Assembly (NCBI GenBank): GCA_965198795.1
Contig: OZ240674.1
Coordinates: 1,116,001-1,180,000, forward strand
Origin: G965198795 sp965198795
GTDB lineage: Bacteria; Pseudomonadota; Alphaproteobacteria; Rhodospirillales; Casp-alpha2
Direction: 5' to 3'
Length of the DNA: 64,000 nt
Below are positions 26,782-35,324 of this stretch, piece by piece. The translations under genes were made by a program, and so were the position numbers. Under the pieces are notes generated by a model. The model was not told where the DNA came from, did no database searches, and was given only the letters and a program-made list of their open reading frames with translations. How positions within the stretch are numbered: the first letter of the stretch is position 1; every line of letters starts with the position of its first letter.

Positions 26782-27432
26782 TTAGTTCGTCTGGTCGGCC
26801 TCGGTCTTCAAATCAGGCGTCACGCCGATTTTCCGGGCGTAGGATTTAATCTCCACCGACGCCTTGCAGTCTTTCATGCAGGGCGTCTTCTTGGTGATTT
26901 CCTCGGGCCTGGGGTCGTCGATGAAGTTCGCCTCGTTGGGCATCTTCACGGCTTTCAGCGTTTTCGCGTCCAGCACCACGTCTTCTTCGATGACGTCGTT
27001 GGAGTAGAGCAGGTACGCGGTGATGGCGTATATCTCGTCATCGCTCAAGGTCTGCGCGGCGCCAAACGGCATGGCGCGTTTGATGTAATCGAACACGGTT
27101 GAAGCGTAGGGCCAGTAGCTGCCGATGGTTTTCACCGGGTCATGCGTGTTCAGGGTGTCGAACCCGCCGACCAGGACGGGGAAGCGGCCGGCGCCTTCGC
27201 CAAACTCTCCGTGGCAGGAGGCGCATTGCTCCAAATAGACTTCCTCGCCCTTCTCAACGCCGCCCTTGCCGGGTGGCAGGCCCTGGCCGTCGGGGCGGAT
27301 ATCAATGTCCCAGCCGGCGATTTGTTCCTTGGTGGCGCGCGAGCCGATCCCGAAGCGCTCTCCGGCGAAGGCGTCCGCCGTAAAGACGCCGGCCAGGGCG
27401 GCGGCGAGGGCGATTTTAAGAAACTTGTACAT
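26782..27432 (-). CDS. soxD: SoxD, c-type cytochrome subunit of sulfane dehydrogenase
   Basis: The 216-residue protein begins MYKFLKIALAAALAGVFTADAF, a signal peptide, so it is periplasmic. One c-type heme site is CASCH (about residue 71), with likely distal Met in RAMPFGAAQ. The C-terminal part has EEITKKTPCMKDCKAS. SoxD passes electrons from SoxC, which oxidises the sulfane sulfur on SoxY. The ATG at 27432 lies 17 bp inside the end of soxC, so the two are coupled. The single heme makes it a one-heme SoxD-type protein. Confidence 0.85.
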   Translation of the reverse strand: MYKFLKIALAAALAGVFTADAFAGERFGIGSRATKEQIAGWDIDIRPDGQGLPPGKGGVEKGEEVYLEQCASCHGEFGEGAGRFPVLVGGFDTLNTHDPVKTIGSYWPYASTVFDYIKRAMPFGAAQTLSDDEIYAITAYLLYSNDVIEEDVVLDAKTLKAVKMPNEANFIDDPRPEEITKKTPCMKDCKASVEIKSYARKIGVTPDLKTEADQTN

Positions 27433-28726
27433 TTTCGACCGTTCCATCGGCGTTGACCAACCAAGTGTGAATGGCGTTGCGGTGATAAATGGACCACTCG
27501 CCCCGCAGGTTGCGGAGTTGCTCGAATTCGGGCTGCACGTAGCCGGTCTCGTCCATGGCCCGGCTTTGCAGAAGGGCGCCGTCGCCATCGAACTTCCAGG
27601 GCAGGCGGAAGCGGGTCAGGCACTTGTCCAGCACAGGCGCTTGAAGTTCCGCCGTCCGCCAGTTCTTGCCTCCATCGACGGAGACGTCAACCCGTTTGAT
27701 CTTGCCGCGTCCAGACCAGGCGAGCCCGCGGATCTCGTAGAAGCCCTTGTCCTTGATGGGCTTCTCGCCGGCGGGCGCGGTGATCACCGAATTGCATTCC
27801 TGATGCCAGGTGAAGCGGCGGGCTTTGCCGTCATCCATCAGGTCCGTGTATTTGGACGTTTCCTCGCGCGTGTGCCACGGCGCATCCCCGGCTTCGATCC
27901 GGCGGAGCCATTTGACGCTCATGTTGCCTTCCCAACCGGGCACAATCAGACGCAGAGGGTAGCCTTGTTCCGGGCGCAGCGCTTCACCGTTCTGGGCGTA
28001 GACCAGCAGGCAGTCATCGAGGGCTTTTTCAATGGGGATGGAGCGGTTCATGCTCGCCGAGTCGGCGCCTTCCGCCAGCAGCCACTTGGCCTTCGGCTTC
28101 AGGCCCGCCTCGTTCAGCACGGTCTTGAGCGGGACGCCCGTCCATTCACAGCACGCAATCATGCCATGGGTGAACTGCACCGCTTCCAACTGCGCGCCGC
28201 GCCATTCCATGCCGCCATTCGCCGCGCACTCCAGGAAGTGAATTTTGGAGACCTGGGGAAACCGCTTCAGGTCCTCCATCGTGAACAGCAAGTCGCGCTC
28301 GGTAAGGCCATGGATCATCAAGCGGTGATCATGCGGGTTTATCTCCGCGACACCCCCGTGGTGGCGGCAAAAGTGGAGCCCGTTCGGCGTGATGAAGCCT
28401 TGCAGGTCGGCGAGCGGCGTGAAGTTGACGGAACTTTCCGGCGTCGCCGTCAGCCATTCCACATTCCGGCGCACGACGTTCTTTTCGAACTCAGACGGCA
28501 TACCGTAGACGTTCACGTCCACTCCGGCGCCCAGGTCCCTGGACCAGTCCGGCACATTGGGCGGCAGGTTTTCCGGGTTCCCCGCAATGGCCGCGCCGCT
28601 CATGGCGACGGCGCCGGCCCCCGCGACGGCGCCGGCCGCGGCCGCTCCTTTTCGCAGGAACGACCTGCGCGCCGGATCCGCGGGGGGGGACGGCTTTGTT
28701 TTTGCTGGATGATTTGGCGCTGTCAT
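27416..28726 (-). CDS. soxC: SoxC, molybdenum sulfane dehydrogenase subunit
   Basis: The 436-residue product carries a Tat signal (ARRSFLRKGAAAAGAVAG), needed because the Mo cofactor is loaded in the cytoplasm. The Mo-ligand cysteine lies in HFLECAANGGMEWRG. The dimerisation domain follows (KIKRVDVSVDGGKNW). It belongs to the sulfite oxidase family. I chose the ATG at 28726 (GGGAG upstream) because the earlier ATG at 28750 lies in a TATATAA-rich stretch that looks like a promoter. With SoxD it removes six electrons from protein-bound sulfane, which allows full thiosulfate oxidation to sulfate without stored sulfur. Confidence 0.93.
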   Translation of the reverse strand: MTAPNHPAKTKPSPPADPARRSFLRKGAAAAGAVAGAGAVAMSGAAIAGNPENLPPNVPDWSRDLGAGVDVNVYGMPSEFEKNVVRRNVEWLTATPESSVNFTPLADLQGFITPNGLHFCRHHGGVAEINPHDHRLMIHGLTERDLLFTMEDLKRFPQVSKIHFLECAANGGMEWRGAQLEAVQFTHGMIACCEWTGVPLKTVLNEAGLKPKAKWLLAEGADSASMNRSIPIEKALDDCLLVYAQNGEALRPEQGYPLRLIVPGWEGNMSVKWLRRIEAGDAPWHTREETSKYTDLMDDGKARRFTWHQECNSVITAPAGEKPIKDKGFYEIRGLAWSGRGKIKRVDVSVDGGKNWRTAELQAPVLDKCLTRFRLPWKFDGDGALLQSRAMDETGYVQPEFEQLRNLRGEWSIYHRNAIHTWLVNADGTVENVQVS

Positions 28727-28814
28727 TCTTGGGCTCCCAAATATATTCATTTTTTATATAATGTCGGATTTGAATGCGTTCCGCAACGCCGAATCACGGC
28801 GCCCCGTCACACCG

Positions 28815-29453
28815 TCACCAGCTTTCAGCGGCGCCGCCGGCGCGTTCCAATTCGGCGATTTCACGCTTCAGAAAGGCACGGAACTTCTCCGTCTCATAGG
28901 CCTTGGCGTGAACGAATTTGAACAGGGACAGGAAGTGAAACGGCTTGAAGTAGCCGGGCATTCGGGCCACCTCAAGCGACCTGCCGTCCTTACCGCCGGC
29001 GCCCGCGAGGGTTTCCGGGAAGAACTGGATGGTGGGCGTGAAACGGACCCCGGCGCGCTTCGCCAGTTGCTTCTCCGACCCTTCCTTGCCGTCAAAGTCG
29101 ATGGTCTCGCGGGAGCCCCAGATGTTCATCTGCACGATGTTGAAGCGCTCACGCACCCAGACGTCGATCTCGGGCCGGGCGAAGTTCACCAGATGCAGTT
29201 CCCGGCAATAAGGACAGCCGTCCTGCTCCCACAAGATGGCGAACCGCTTGCCTTCCTTCGTGCTCTCTTCCAGATCGTCCCTGAATTCCAGGAAGCTGTC
29301 CAGGAACCAGTCCTGAGTGTGCCCGCCGCCCTCGGTCAGGACGGTTTTGGCGCCGGCGGAATGGGGAACCGCGGGGAGGGCCGCGCCGCCCGCCAGCAGA
29401 CCGAGGCCGGCGCCAAAAATCTGCCGCCGAGACATTTTCCGATTTTTACGCAT
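28815..29453 (-). CDS. soxW: SoxW-like periplasmic thioredoxin
   Basis: The 212-residue protein starts MRKNRKMSRRQIFGAGLGLL with an export signal of Tat-like shape (SRRQIFGAG), then a thioredoxin fold with the redox pair CPYC in LWEQDGCPYCRELHLVNF and the cis-Pro region GVRFTPTIQFFPE. In sox loci SoxW receives electrons from the membrane protein SoxV and keeps SoxY's carrier cysteine active. It lies upstream of soxC on the same strand (88 bp gap). The name rests on family resemblance and context. Confidence 0.8.
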   Translation of the reverse strand: MRKNRKMSRRQIFGAGLGLLAGGAALPAVPHSAGAKTVLTEGGGHTQDWFLDSFLEFRDDLEESTKEGKRFAILWEQDGCPYCRELHLVNFARPEIDVWVRERFNIVQMNIWGSRETIDFDGKEGSEKQLAKRAGVRFTPTIQFFPETLAGAGGKDGRSLEVARMPGYFKPFHFLSLFKFVHAKAYETEKFRAFLKREIAELERAGGAAESW

Positions 29454-29489
29454 GATGACCATCCCTCCCTGATTGACGGACACGCCTTT

Positions 29490-29515
29490 ATTCTATCATA
29501 TATGAATATGATATA
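29490..29515. promoter_or_regulatory. AT-rich palindrome upstream of soxW and the divergent gene
   Basis: The sequence ATCATATATGAATATGAT (within 29495-29513) is a perfect 7-bp inverted repeat (ATCATAT / ATATGAT) around ATGA. It contains GAATATG, the half-site also present in the soxX upstream region at 35117. It lies in the divergent gap between soxW and the 247-residue gene and covers that gene's start. A sulfur-responsive ArsR-type repressor site is an inference. Confidence 0.4.
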
Positions 29516-30245
29516 TCGATACCTGTTTTCCTTGGCGCTGGTTTGCGCCGCGCCGCCGCCGGCCAAGGCCGGAACCGATGGGGCCTGCGGCTTCCAGACC
29601 GCGCAGAAACTTATGAGCGAGGCTTATGCGGGGTTCCGCGGCGGCGCCTTCTATCTCCATACCGGCAATGCAGGTGTGGCGTTGCTGGAGCTTGACGGCG
29701 CGGTCACAGCCTGGAAGGCGCTGATCAAGCGCTGCGGGACGGCGCCGCCGGACCCGTACCGGGCGGATGCAGCGTGGGGGGATACGTTGACCAAGATCGG
29801 CGTCAGGTTCGAGAAAGCCCTGGCGCTTGCGGAGGCTGATGATCCAGAGACCGCCGGCAAGGCGCTCGCGCCGGTCCGCAGGCTGCTGTCCGACTTGCGG
29901 CGGCGCAACTCCGTGGTGGTTTACTCGGACCATGTGGATCGGGCCAACGCCGCGTTGGAAGAGCTCTATCATTTCCGTCACCACCCGCCGGATTTCACCG
30001 ACGAGAAGGCATTGAACGAACTTCGCCGGCGCACCGCCGTCACCACGTATCTGTGGCGGAAGGTGCGCGACGAGGCGCCGCCCGCCGTGCGCGATGATCC
30101 GGAATTCAAGCGCCTGATGGACACGTCGCTCTACTCCCTGGGCCGTATCTGGGTGGCGATCTCGGAGAAGAACGAGCGCAACTTGATCAACATTCTCCGG
30201 GAACTCCGTTCGTCTGACCGCATACTGCTGTTCCGCTTCGGCTAA
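29502..30245 (+). CDS. Secreted helical protein of unknown function within the sox locus
   Basis: A 247-residue product starts MNMIYRYLFSLALVCAAPPP, a signal peptide with likely cleavage after AKA. The rest is alpha-helical and charged (LLELDGAVTAWKALIKRCG; FEKALALAEADD; LKRLMDTSLYSLGRIWVAISEKNERN), with two Cys (ACGFQT, KRCGTA) that could form a disulfide. No heme or metal motif is present and I recognise no family. It runs opposite to every neighbouring sox gene, is divergent from soxW, and converges with the soxV gene with a 4-bp overlap. A periplasmic role in sulfur oxidation is only suggested by position. Confidence 0.6.
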   Translation: MNMIYRYLFSLALVCAAPPPAKAGTDGACGFQTAQKLMSEAYAGFRGGAFYLHTGNAGVALLELDGAVTAWKALIKRCGTAPPDPYRADAAWGDTLTKIGVRFEKALALAEADDPETAGKALAPVRRLLSDLRRRNSVVVYSDHVDRANAALEELYHFRHHPPDFTDEKALNELRRRTAVTTYLWRKVRDEAPPAVRDDPEFKRLMDTSLYSLGRIWVAISEKNERNLINILRELRSSDRILLFRFG

Positions 30246-30976
30246 CTCAGTTTGCCAAGACTGGGAAAGGTCTCCAGCAACCAGAATCCGATGTCGTTGA
30301 CGCCGCCGGTGACGAACAGCACGCCAGTCAGGACCAAGGCGCCCCCCATGACCTTCTCGACCTTGCCCATGTGCCGGCGGAAACGGGTCATGAAGGTCAT
30401 GAACGGCTTGACGAACAGCGCCGCCGACAGGAACAACAAACCCAACCCCAGAGAATAGGTCGCGAGAAGCCCCGCGCCTTCCAGCGGCGCGCCCTCGGCG
30501 CCGGCCACCACCAGGATCGCCGCCAGCACCGGGCCGACACAAGGCGTCCAACCGAACGCGAAAGCAAGGCCGATCAGATACGCGCCGAGCAATCCAGCGG
30601 GCTTGGCGTCAAGGTGAAACCGGGCGTCGCGCATCAAAAAACCGATGCGGAACAGCCCCAGGAAGTGGAGTCCCAAAACGCTGATGATCACACCGGCGAT
30701 GACGCCCAGCGTCTCAAAGTGATCAGAGATGAACCGTCCGAGCAGCGAAGCCGTCAGCCCGAGGCCGACGAAGACGGTGGTGAAACCCAGCACAAAGGCG
30801 AGCGCGGCCCGAAACACGCGTCCCGTGACCCCTTGCTCCGCCGCCTCGCCGCCGGTCATCTGATCCAGCGTGACGCCGCCCAGGAAACACAGATAAGGCG
30901 GGATCAAGGGGAGGACGCAGGGCGATAAAAAGCTCACCGCGCCGGCAATGAAGGCGCCGCCATAGGTAACGTCCAT
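30242..30976 (-). CDS. soxV: SoxV/CcdA-family membrane thiol-electron carrier
   Basis: The 244-residue protein has six predicted membrane helices. It shows the CcdA hallmarks: AGAVSFLSPCVLPLIPPY, with the first conserved Cys, and AFGWTPCVGPVLAAIL, with the second. The pair shuttles reducing equivalents from cytoplasmic thioredoxin to the periplasm. It lies 7 bp downstream of soxB on the same strand, so here it most likely serves as SoxV, feeding SoxW and SoxS; a general cytochrome c maturation role is the alternative. Confidence 0.87.
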   Translation of the reverse strand: MDVTYGGAFIAGAVSFLSPCVLPLIPPYLCFLGGVTLDQMTGGEAAEQGVTGRVFRAALAFVLGFTTVFVGLGLTASLLGRFISDHFETLGVIAGVIISVLGLHFLGLFRIGFLMRDARFHLDAKPAGLLGAYLIGLAFAFGWTPCVGPVLAAILVVAGAEGAPLEGAGLLATYSLGLGLLFLSAALFVKPFMTFMTRFRRHMGKVEKVMGGALVLTGVLFVTGGVNDIGFWLLETFPSLGKLS

Positions 30977-30983
30977 GAACGGC

Positions 30984-32672
30984 TTACGCCCCCGTCACCT
31001 TGATGTTCTGGTTCTCGGGCATGGTGATGACCTGCCGCTTCCTGATGTGGTCGCTGACCACGTCATAAATAGCGGGACCTTCCGTGCCCTCGTTCACGGA
31101 CGCCCATCCGGCGATCACATAGGATTTGGCCGGATCGATTTTTTCGCCCGTCTTGGTCAGCGTCATCTCGGAGATGCGCTGGCCGATCGGCTTGTGAATG
31201 TCGATGGCGTAGGACATGCCGCCAACCCGCACCATATCGCCGCCCTGCTGAAAGTAGGGATCCGGGTGGAACAGGTTATCGGCCACATCTTCCAGAACCT
31301 CTTTCAGGAATTTGCCCGTGAACTCGGTCCGGTAGGCTTCCGGATAGGTGATGGCGGTCTGGGAGTAGACGTCGTCAACCGTGATCTCCTGACCTGGCAG
31401 CAAGGTCGCGCCCCAACGGAATCCGGGGGAGAGCGCGATCTGCGCGTCGCGTTCCTGGAGCAGCGCCTGACAGATGAGGTCGTCGAAGGTGCCGTTGAAG
31501 TTGCCCCGGCGGTAGAGCAACGAGTCGGTCCTGCCAAGCACCGTGTTGAGCTCTTTTTCGAAGGGCGCGCGGATCTTCCGGATCAGACCCGCCATCTCTT
31601 GATCGGGCGTGATCACATCCGAGAACACGGGGATCAGCTTGAAGCGGTAGTCGGCGACCTTGCCATTTTTCACCTCCAAGTCCAGGCGGCCCAGGAACTT
31701 GCCGTGCGAGCCAGTGGCGACCATCAAGGTCTCGCCGGCCTCGATGACGTTCGGCGCCGCGTCGTGGGTATGGCCGGACAGGATGACGTCGATGCCTTTC
31801 ACGCGCGACGCCAGCTTGCGGTCCACGTCGAAGCCGTCGTGGCTCAAAAGAACCACCAACCCGGCGCCGGCGGACCGGGCCTTTTCCACGTTCCACTGCA
31901 CCAGTTTTTCCTGAATGCCGAAGGACCAGGTGGGAATCATCCAGCGCGGATTGGCGACGGGGGTGTAGGGAAAGGCCTGGCCGATGACGGCGATCTTCAC
32001 GCCGCCCCGCTCAAAGAACGCGGTTGAGTCGAAGACGGCCTCTTCCCATTCCGTGTCCTTAACGTTACCGGCGAGGAAGGGAAAGTTGAGCTTGTCCCTC
32101 AATTCCTCCACCCGCTCTTGGCCGAGGGTGAATTCCCAATGCGCGGTCATGGCGTCAACGCCAAGTTTGTTTGTGACGTCAACCATATCCTGGGCGGCGG
32201 TCTTGAGCGCCGTGTAGCTGCCTTGCCAGGTGTCGCCGCCATCCAGCAGCAACGTGTTGTTGGGGCGCTCGGCGCGGATCGCGTTCACCAGGGTCTGGAT
32301 GCGGTCGAAGCCGCCGACCCGGCCGTAGCTTCCGGCCAGCGCCGTGAAGTCGTGAGAGGAAAGGGCGTAAGCCTCTGGCGAGCCCGCCTTTAGGCCGAAC
32401 TTCTTCAAGAACGCCTTGCCGGTGATATGCGGCGGCAGACCGGCGACCTCGCCGACCCCCAGATTGACCGAGGGTTCGCGGAAGTAAAGCGGCACCAACT
32501 GGGCGTGCGCGTCTGTAAAATTCAGCAGGGTGACTTGGCCGACGGAGTCGAACGCCAACAGGTCGTCCTGGGTGAGGGTTTGGCGCGCGGCCAAGCTAGA
32601 AAACGCGCCAGGCGCCCCGGTCATGACGGCGGTCGCGGCGGCAACTTGCAGAAAATCGCGGCGGCTCAGCAT
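30984..32672 (-). CDS. soxB: SoxB thiosulfohydrolase
   Basis: The 562-residue periplasmic enzyme has a Tat signal (LSRRDFLQVAAATAVMTG). The 5'-nucleotidase-like dimanganese fold shows NFTDAHAQLVPLYFREPS, LLLDGGDTWQGS, GNVKDTEW, LLSHDGFDVD and ILSGHTHDAAPNV. It hydrolyses the terminal sulfone from the SoxY-thiosulfate conjugate, releasing sulfate. SoxB usually has NFTDxHAQ, which matches. The ATG at 32672 is preferred over the GTG at 32693 because its context gives the Tat motif at the normal distance. soxV follows directly, and an intrinsic terminator separates soxB from soxA. Confidence 0.95.
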   Translation of the reverse strand: MLSRRDFLQVAAATAVMTGAPGAFSSLAARQTLTQDDLLAFDSVGQVTLLNFTDAHAQLVPLYFREPSVNLGVGEVAGLPPHITGKAFLKKFGLKAGSPEAYALSSHDFTALAGSYGRVGGFDRIQTLVNAIRAERPNNTLLLDGGDTWQGSYTALKTAAQDMVDVTNKLGVDAMTAHWEFTLGQERVEELRDKLNFPFLAGNVKDTEWEEAVFDSTAFFERGGVKIAVIGQAFPYTPVANPRWMIPTWSFGIQEKLVQWNVEKARSAGAGLVVLLSHDGFDVDRKLASRVKGIDVILSGHTHDAAPNVIEAGETLMVATGSHGKFLGRLDLEVKNGKVADYRFKLIPVFSDVITPDQEMAGLIRKIRAPFEKELNTVLGRTDSLLYRRGNFNGTFDDLICQALLQERDAQIALSPGFRWGATLLPGQEITVDDVYSQTAITYPEAYRTEFTGKFLKEVLEDVADNLFHPDPYFQQGGDMVRVGGMSYAIDIHKPIGQRISEMTLTKTGEKIDPAKSYVIAGWASVNEGTEGPAIYDVVSDHIRKRQVITMPENQNIKVTGA

Positions 32673-32709
32673 TGGTCTCGGTATCCTCACCAATCTTGAA
32701 AATTAGGCG

Positions 32710-32739
32710 AAAAAGGGGCGCCGGCGCCCTGGGCGCCCC
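32710..32739 (-). terminator. Intrinsic terminator between soxA and soxB
   Basis: On the minus strand an 8-bp GC stem (GGGGCGCC / GGCGCCCC) is followed by TTTTT. It lies just after the soxA stop and 38 bp before soxB, so it may reduce readthrough from soxXYZA into soxBV. Confidence 0.75.
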
Positions 32740-32756
32740 GATCTTCACGAGTGTTG

Positions 32757-33587
32757 TTAGTTGCGTACGGCTGGCGTTTCGACCGGCAGGCCGCGGCCCC
32801 GCCAGGCGACGTAAAGCTCTAGATTGACGTATTCATCAGAGCCCGCCGGGAAGGGCGTTGCGCGGACCTGCTTGTTACAGCCCCGGAAGCGGCGGTGGAT
32901 GGAGCCTATCTTCTGCCACTTAAGCCGGTACGTTGGGAAACCATTGGTCTGGCCCTCGCTCAGCGTGTTGGCCCGTATCAAGGTTCCCGGATTGTCCACA
33001 TGACAGTGCGAACACGCCATGTCCAACTGGCCGCGGCGCTGGTTGTAAAACTCCTCACCCTTTTTGAAGAAGGGAGCGGCTTCGCCGTCTATCTTTACGC
33101 TAACGGGCATGTCGCGGCTTTGGTGACGCACGAAAGTGGTCATGGCGAGCAGTTGCGGCGACTCCCACTTCCAGGGCTTCGCCTGCATGTTTTTCTCGCG
33201 GCATTCGTTGATCTTCTGCTCCAGGTTCTGAAGCTTGCCAAGTTCTTTTTTGAACTTGGGATAAGAGTTTCCGACGCCCCTCATGGCCGTCTCGGCGTCT
33301 TCGTGGCACGAGGCGCACGCCTTGCCGGCCTTGCCTTCTTTCTGTTCCCAAAGCGCTTCTCCGTCCTCGACCCAGATGAAGCCCGGATTTTGAAAATCGT
33401 CTTCCTGAATGCGGCGGGTTTCCTTGGCGGCGTAGGTAAAGCCGGAGCGCCGGTCATCCACTTGATAGGCGCCCCAGTCGTGCGTTTTCGCCGCCGTCAC
33501 AGCCACTTGCGCGCCGTCGTCCGCGTTGGCCGCGCCAAGACTGGCGGCGACCGCTCCGGCAGCGGCGAATGCGGTAAACTTTCTCAT
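32757..33587 (-). CDS. soxA: SoxA, diheme cytochrome c of the SoxAX complex
   Basis: The 276-residue protein begins with a signal peptide (FAAAGAVAASLGAANA). It has two heme c sites, CASCH (about residue 91) and CSHCH (about residue 196), and the conserved active-site cysteine in RFRGCNKQVRATPF near the C-terminus, which carries the cysteine persulfide ligand. With SoxX it couples thiosulfate to the SoxY cysteine oxidatively. Two heme motifs identify the diheme SoxA class. It sits between soxZ and the terminator before soxB. Confidence 0.95.
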   Translation of the reverse strand: MRKFTAFAAAGAVAASLGAANADDGAQVAVTAAKTHDWGAYQVDDRRSGFTYAAKETRRIQEDDFQNPGFIWVEDGEALWEQKEGKAGKACASCHEDAETAMRGVGNSYPKFKKELGKLQNLEQKINECREKNMQAKPWKWESPQLLAMTTFVRHQSRDMPVSVKIDGEAAPFFKKGEEFYNQRRGQLDMACSHCHVDNPGTLIRANTLSEGQTNGFPTYRLKWQKIGSIHRRFRGCNKQVRATPFPAGSDEYVNLELYVAWRGRGLPVETPAVRN

Positions 33588-33618
33588 TGCCTCTCTCCCT
33601 AAAAAAGCAAACGAGCGC

Positions 33619-33954
33619 CTAGGCGCTCGTCACCGTCACTTTCTTTTTCTTGGTGTGGACGACGCCATTGTCATCCGTCCATTTCAACTCAATCGGACCC
33701 GACTCCGTCGCCCTTACGTAAAACGACATGTACGGGTTGGCCGAGATCGCCGGATGCCAGTCAGCCGAGAAGACCGGCTTGCCGAGGTAGGACGCCTCGA
33801 ACTTGTTGATGATGTTGCGGGGGATCAGCTTGCCCGTCTTCCTGTCCTTGCGCACACCGGTTTCCATCTTGTGGGACGCCAGGGATTTCACTTCGAAAAC
33901 CTCACCGGCCGTAACGGACTTCGGAGTCTTCACGCGTGCTTTGAACTTCGACAT
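33619..33954 (-). CDS. soxZ: SoxZ, carrier-complex subunit
   Basis: A 111-residue protein starting MSKFKARVKTPKSVTAGEVF, an immunoglobulin-like beta-sandwich of the SoxZ family (KSLASHKMETGVRKD; PAISANPYMSFYVRATESG; WTDDNGVVHTKKKKVTV). It has no signal peptide because it is exported with SoxY. Together SoxYZ carries sulfur intermediates among the Sox enzymes. It lies 27 bp after soxY. Confidence 0.95.
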   Translation of the reverse strand: MSKFKARVKTPKSVTAGEVFEVKSLASHKMETGVRKDRKTGKLIPRNIINKFEASYLGKPVFSADWHPAISANPYMSFYVRATESGPIELKWTDDNGVVHTKKKKVTVTSA

Positions 33955-33980
33955 TTCTTGATTCTCCTTCTGTTCGCGCC

Positions 33981-34460
33981 TCAGCCGCCGCAGCCGCCGA
34001 TGGTGACCTTGACCGGGGCCTGCGCTATCAATACCTCACCCTTGGAGGTTTCGGCGACGGCGACGATGTTCTGGGTTTTCGCCAAACGGATACGGGTCGA
34101 GGCGCTGGCCTGGCCGCTCGCCGGCGTGAAGCGGAAGCTGGCCACGTCCGGGTTCGGATTGCCGTCGGCAAAAACGTGAACATCCTTGATGTAGTCGCCG
34201 TCCGTCATGGGGCTGTCGACTTCGAAAGACACCGGCACGGTATTACCGTTCTCGGCGATTTGCGGCACGTCCAGGATCACTTTATTGGAGGCTTGGGGAG
34301 CTTTTCGAACCCGTTTCATGATGGCTTCATCCAGCTTGGCTTTGTCAGCCAGGGCGCCTTTCGGCAGATAGCCGAGACCCGCCAGGGCCGCCGCCGCGCC
34401 CGCCGTAAGCTTCAGCACGCCGCGGCGCGGGAGATGGAGGGGTTGCTCTACGTTGGACAT
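33981..34460 (-). CDS. soxY: SoxY, sulfur carrier protein
   Basis: A 159-residue product with a Tat-type signal (LPRRGVLKLTAGAAAALAG) and the diagnostic C-terminal swinging arm ending GGCGG, whose Cys covalently holds the sulfur substrate. Core segments ILDVPQIAENGNTVPVSFEVDSPM and HVFADGNPNPDVASFRF match the SoxY fold. The ATG at 34460 (MSNVEQPLHL) gives normal length; the much longer open frame upstream runs through soxX and is not used. Lies between soxX and soxZ. Confidence 0.96.
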   Translation of the reverse strand: MSNVEQPLHLPRRGVLKLTAGAAAALAGLGYLPKGALADKAKLDEAIMKRVRKAPQASNKVILDVPQIAENGNTVPVSFEVDSPMTDGDYIKDVHVFADGNPNPDVASFRFTPASGQASASTRIRLAKTQNIVAVAETSKGEVLIAQAPVKVTIGGCGG

Positions 34461-34477
34461 GTTCTTCTCCACGATGG

Positions 34478-34951
34478 TTATTTGAGTGTGACTAGATAGG
34501 CGACCACGTCCTCGACTTCTTGCGCCGAGAGGATGGTCTTGCCCTCGAACTTCTTCATGACGCGGTTCAGGCCGCTTGTTTTGTAGAATGACGGCATGAT
34601 CGTGTCGGGATTGAGAACTTTGGAGTCGACCAGCCGCAACCGCAGTTCGTCCGCCGTGTAGCGGTCGCCGACGCCTTCCAGGCTCGGCCCCACCTCGCCA
34701 TGGAACTGCTGCTCCGGCACCGGCATGGCGTGGCACGCCAGACAGTTCCCCTTTTTGCGGTTGATGGCCACTTTGCGGCCGTTCCCCGGGTCACCGGCCT
34801 TACCCGTCAACGGGGCCGAGATGGCGTCATCGACGACCTTGTAGTCAACGGACGGCTCGGCTTTCGCGAGTTGACCGGCCGAGGCGCCCGAAAACGAACC
34901 AAGGGCCAGCGCGGCGCCTGCCGCCGCGAGTGATAAGCGGATTAGTCCCAC
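34478..34951 (-). CDS. soxX: SoxX, monoheme cytochrome c of the SoxAX complex
   Basis: The 157-residue periplasmic cytochrome has a signal peptide (LSLAAAGAALALGSFSGASA) and one heme site CLACH (about residue 75) in KKGNCLACHAMPVPEQQF, then GEVGPSLEGVGDRYTADEL and the likely distal Met in DTIMPSFYKTSGL. It is the electron-accepting partner of SoxA. It is the first gene of the soxXYZA run and so faces the putative promoter/operator region at 34952-35128. Confidence 0.94.
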   Translation of the reverse strand: MGLIRLSLAAAGAALALGSFSGASAGQLAKAEPSVDYKVVDDAISAPLTGKAGDPGNGRKVAINRKKGNCLACHAMPVPEQQFHGEVGPSLEGVGDRYTADELRLRLVDSKVLNPDTIMPSFYKTSGLNRVMKKFEGKTILSAQEVEDVVAYLVTLK

Positions 34952-35086
34952 TTTTGAGTCTCCTTTCCCGGATATGCTTCCAAAAGAAGGCGCGGCTCCC
35001 AGCGGCGATCAGGTACGATCCTGTCAAGTTGCTTAACTACATTCCGAACTCCGCCGGCGCCAGCGCCGCATTTCAGCGCAAACAAT

Positions 35087-35123
35087 CATATTCTATTTCG
35101 ACAGTCTATCAAGAATGAATATG
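35087..35123. promoter_or_regulatory. Inverted-repeat operator candidate upstream of soxX
   Basis: CATATTC (35087-35093) and GAATATG (35117-35123) form a perfect 7-bp inverted repeat 23 bases apart in an AT-rich island 135 bp upstream of soxX. The same half-site appears in the soxW divergent region, and sulfur-oxidation genes of alphaproteobacteria are often repressed by ArsR-type SoxR or SqrR proteins that bind ATTC/GAAT palindromes. No such regulator gene is in the window. Confidence 0.4.
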
Positions 35124-35128
35124 TAGTC

Positions 35129-35192
35129 GTAATGGTTCGGGCGGTTTGAGACTCCGGCCTGGCCCCGGAGAGGGTTATGAGAAGCATAAGCC
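35129..35192. repeat. Intergenic repeat, copy A (shared with 52769-52830)
   Basis: About 50 bases beginning GTAATGGTTCGGG and including TTTGAGACTCCGGCCTGGC and CGGAGAGGG closely match 52769-52830 on the same strand, with scattered substitutions. It could be the end of an insertion sequence or a small non-autonomous element; no transposase lies beside either copy. Confidence 0.6.
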
Positions 35193-35324
35193 GCTGGGAT
35201 CAGCCCTTCCGGCGCCCGGCGGGATCTGTGGGTGACGGACGGCTTTTTTGAGTTCAAGGCGCATGGCCCCGGTCATGCGGGCCAGCGGGAGAGATTGGCG
35301 TGACGGTCTCGCCCAGCGCCGGCG

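Noticed and set aside
27266..28921. 551-codon open frame on the plus strand across soxC and soxD
   Set aside because: It is antisense to soxC/soxD, whose cofactor motifs (ECAANG, CASCH) are unambiguous. The frame is a by-product of high GC.
28761..29501. Extension of the 247-residue sox-locus gene to a 494-codon frame
   Set aside because: The extra N-terminal half is antisense to soxW; the signal peptide at 29502 marks the true start.
30975..32027. 350-codon open frame on the plus strand
   Set aside because: Antisense to soxB, which has the full set of metal-site motifs.
34461..34736. N-terminal extension of soxY to 251 codons
   Set aside because: It overlaps soxX in another frame. The Tat signal after MSNVEQPLHLPRRG fixes the start at 34460.
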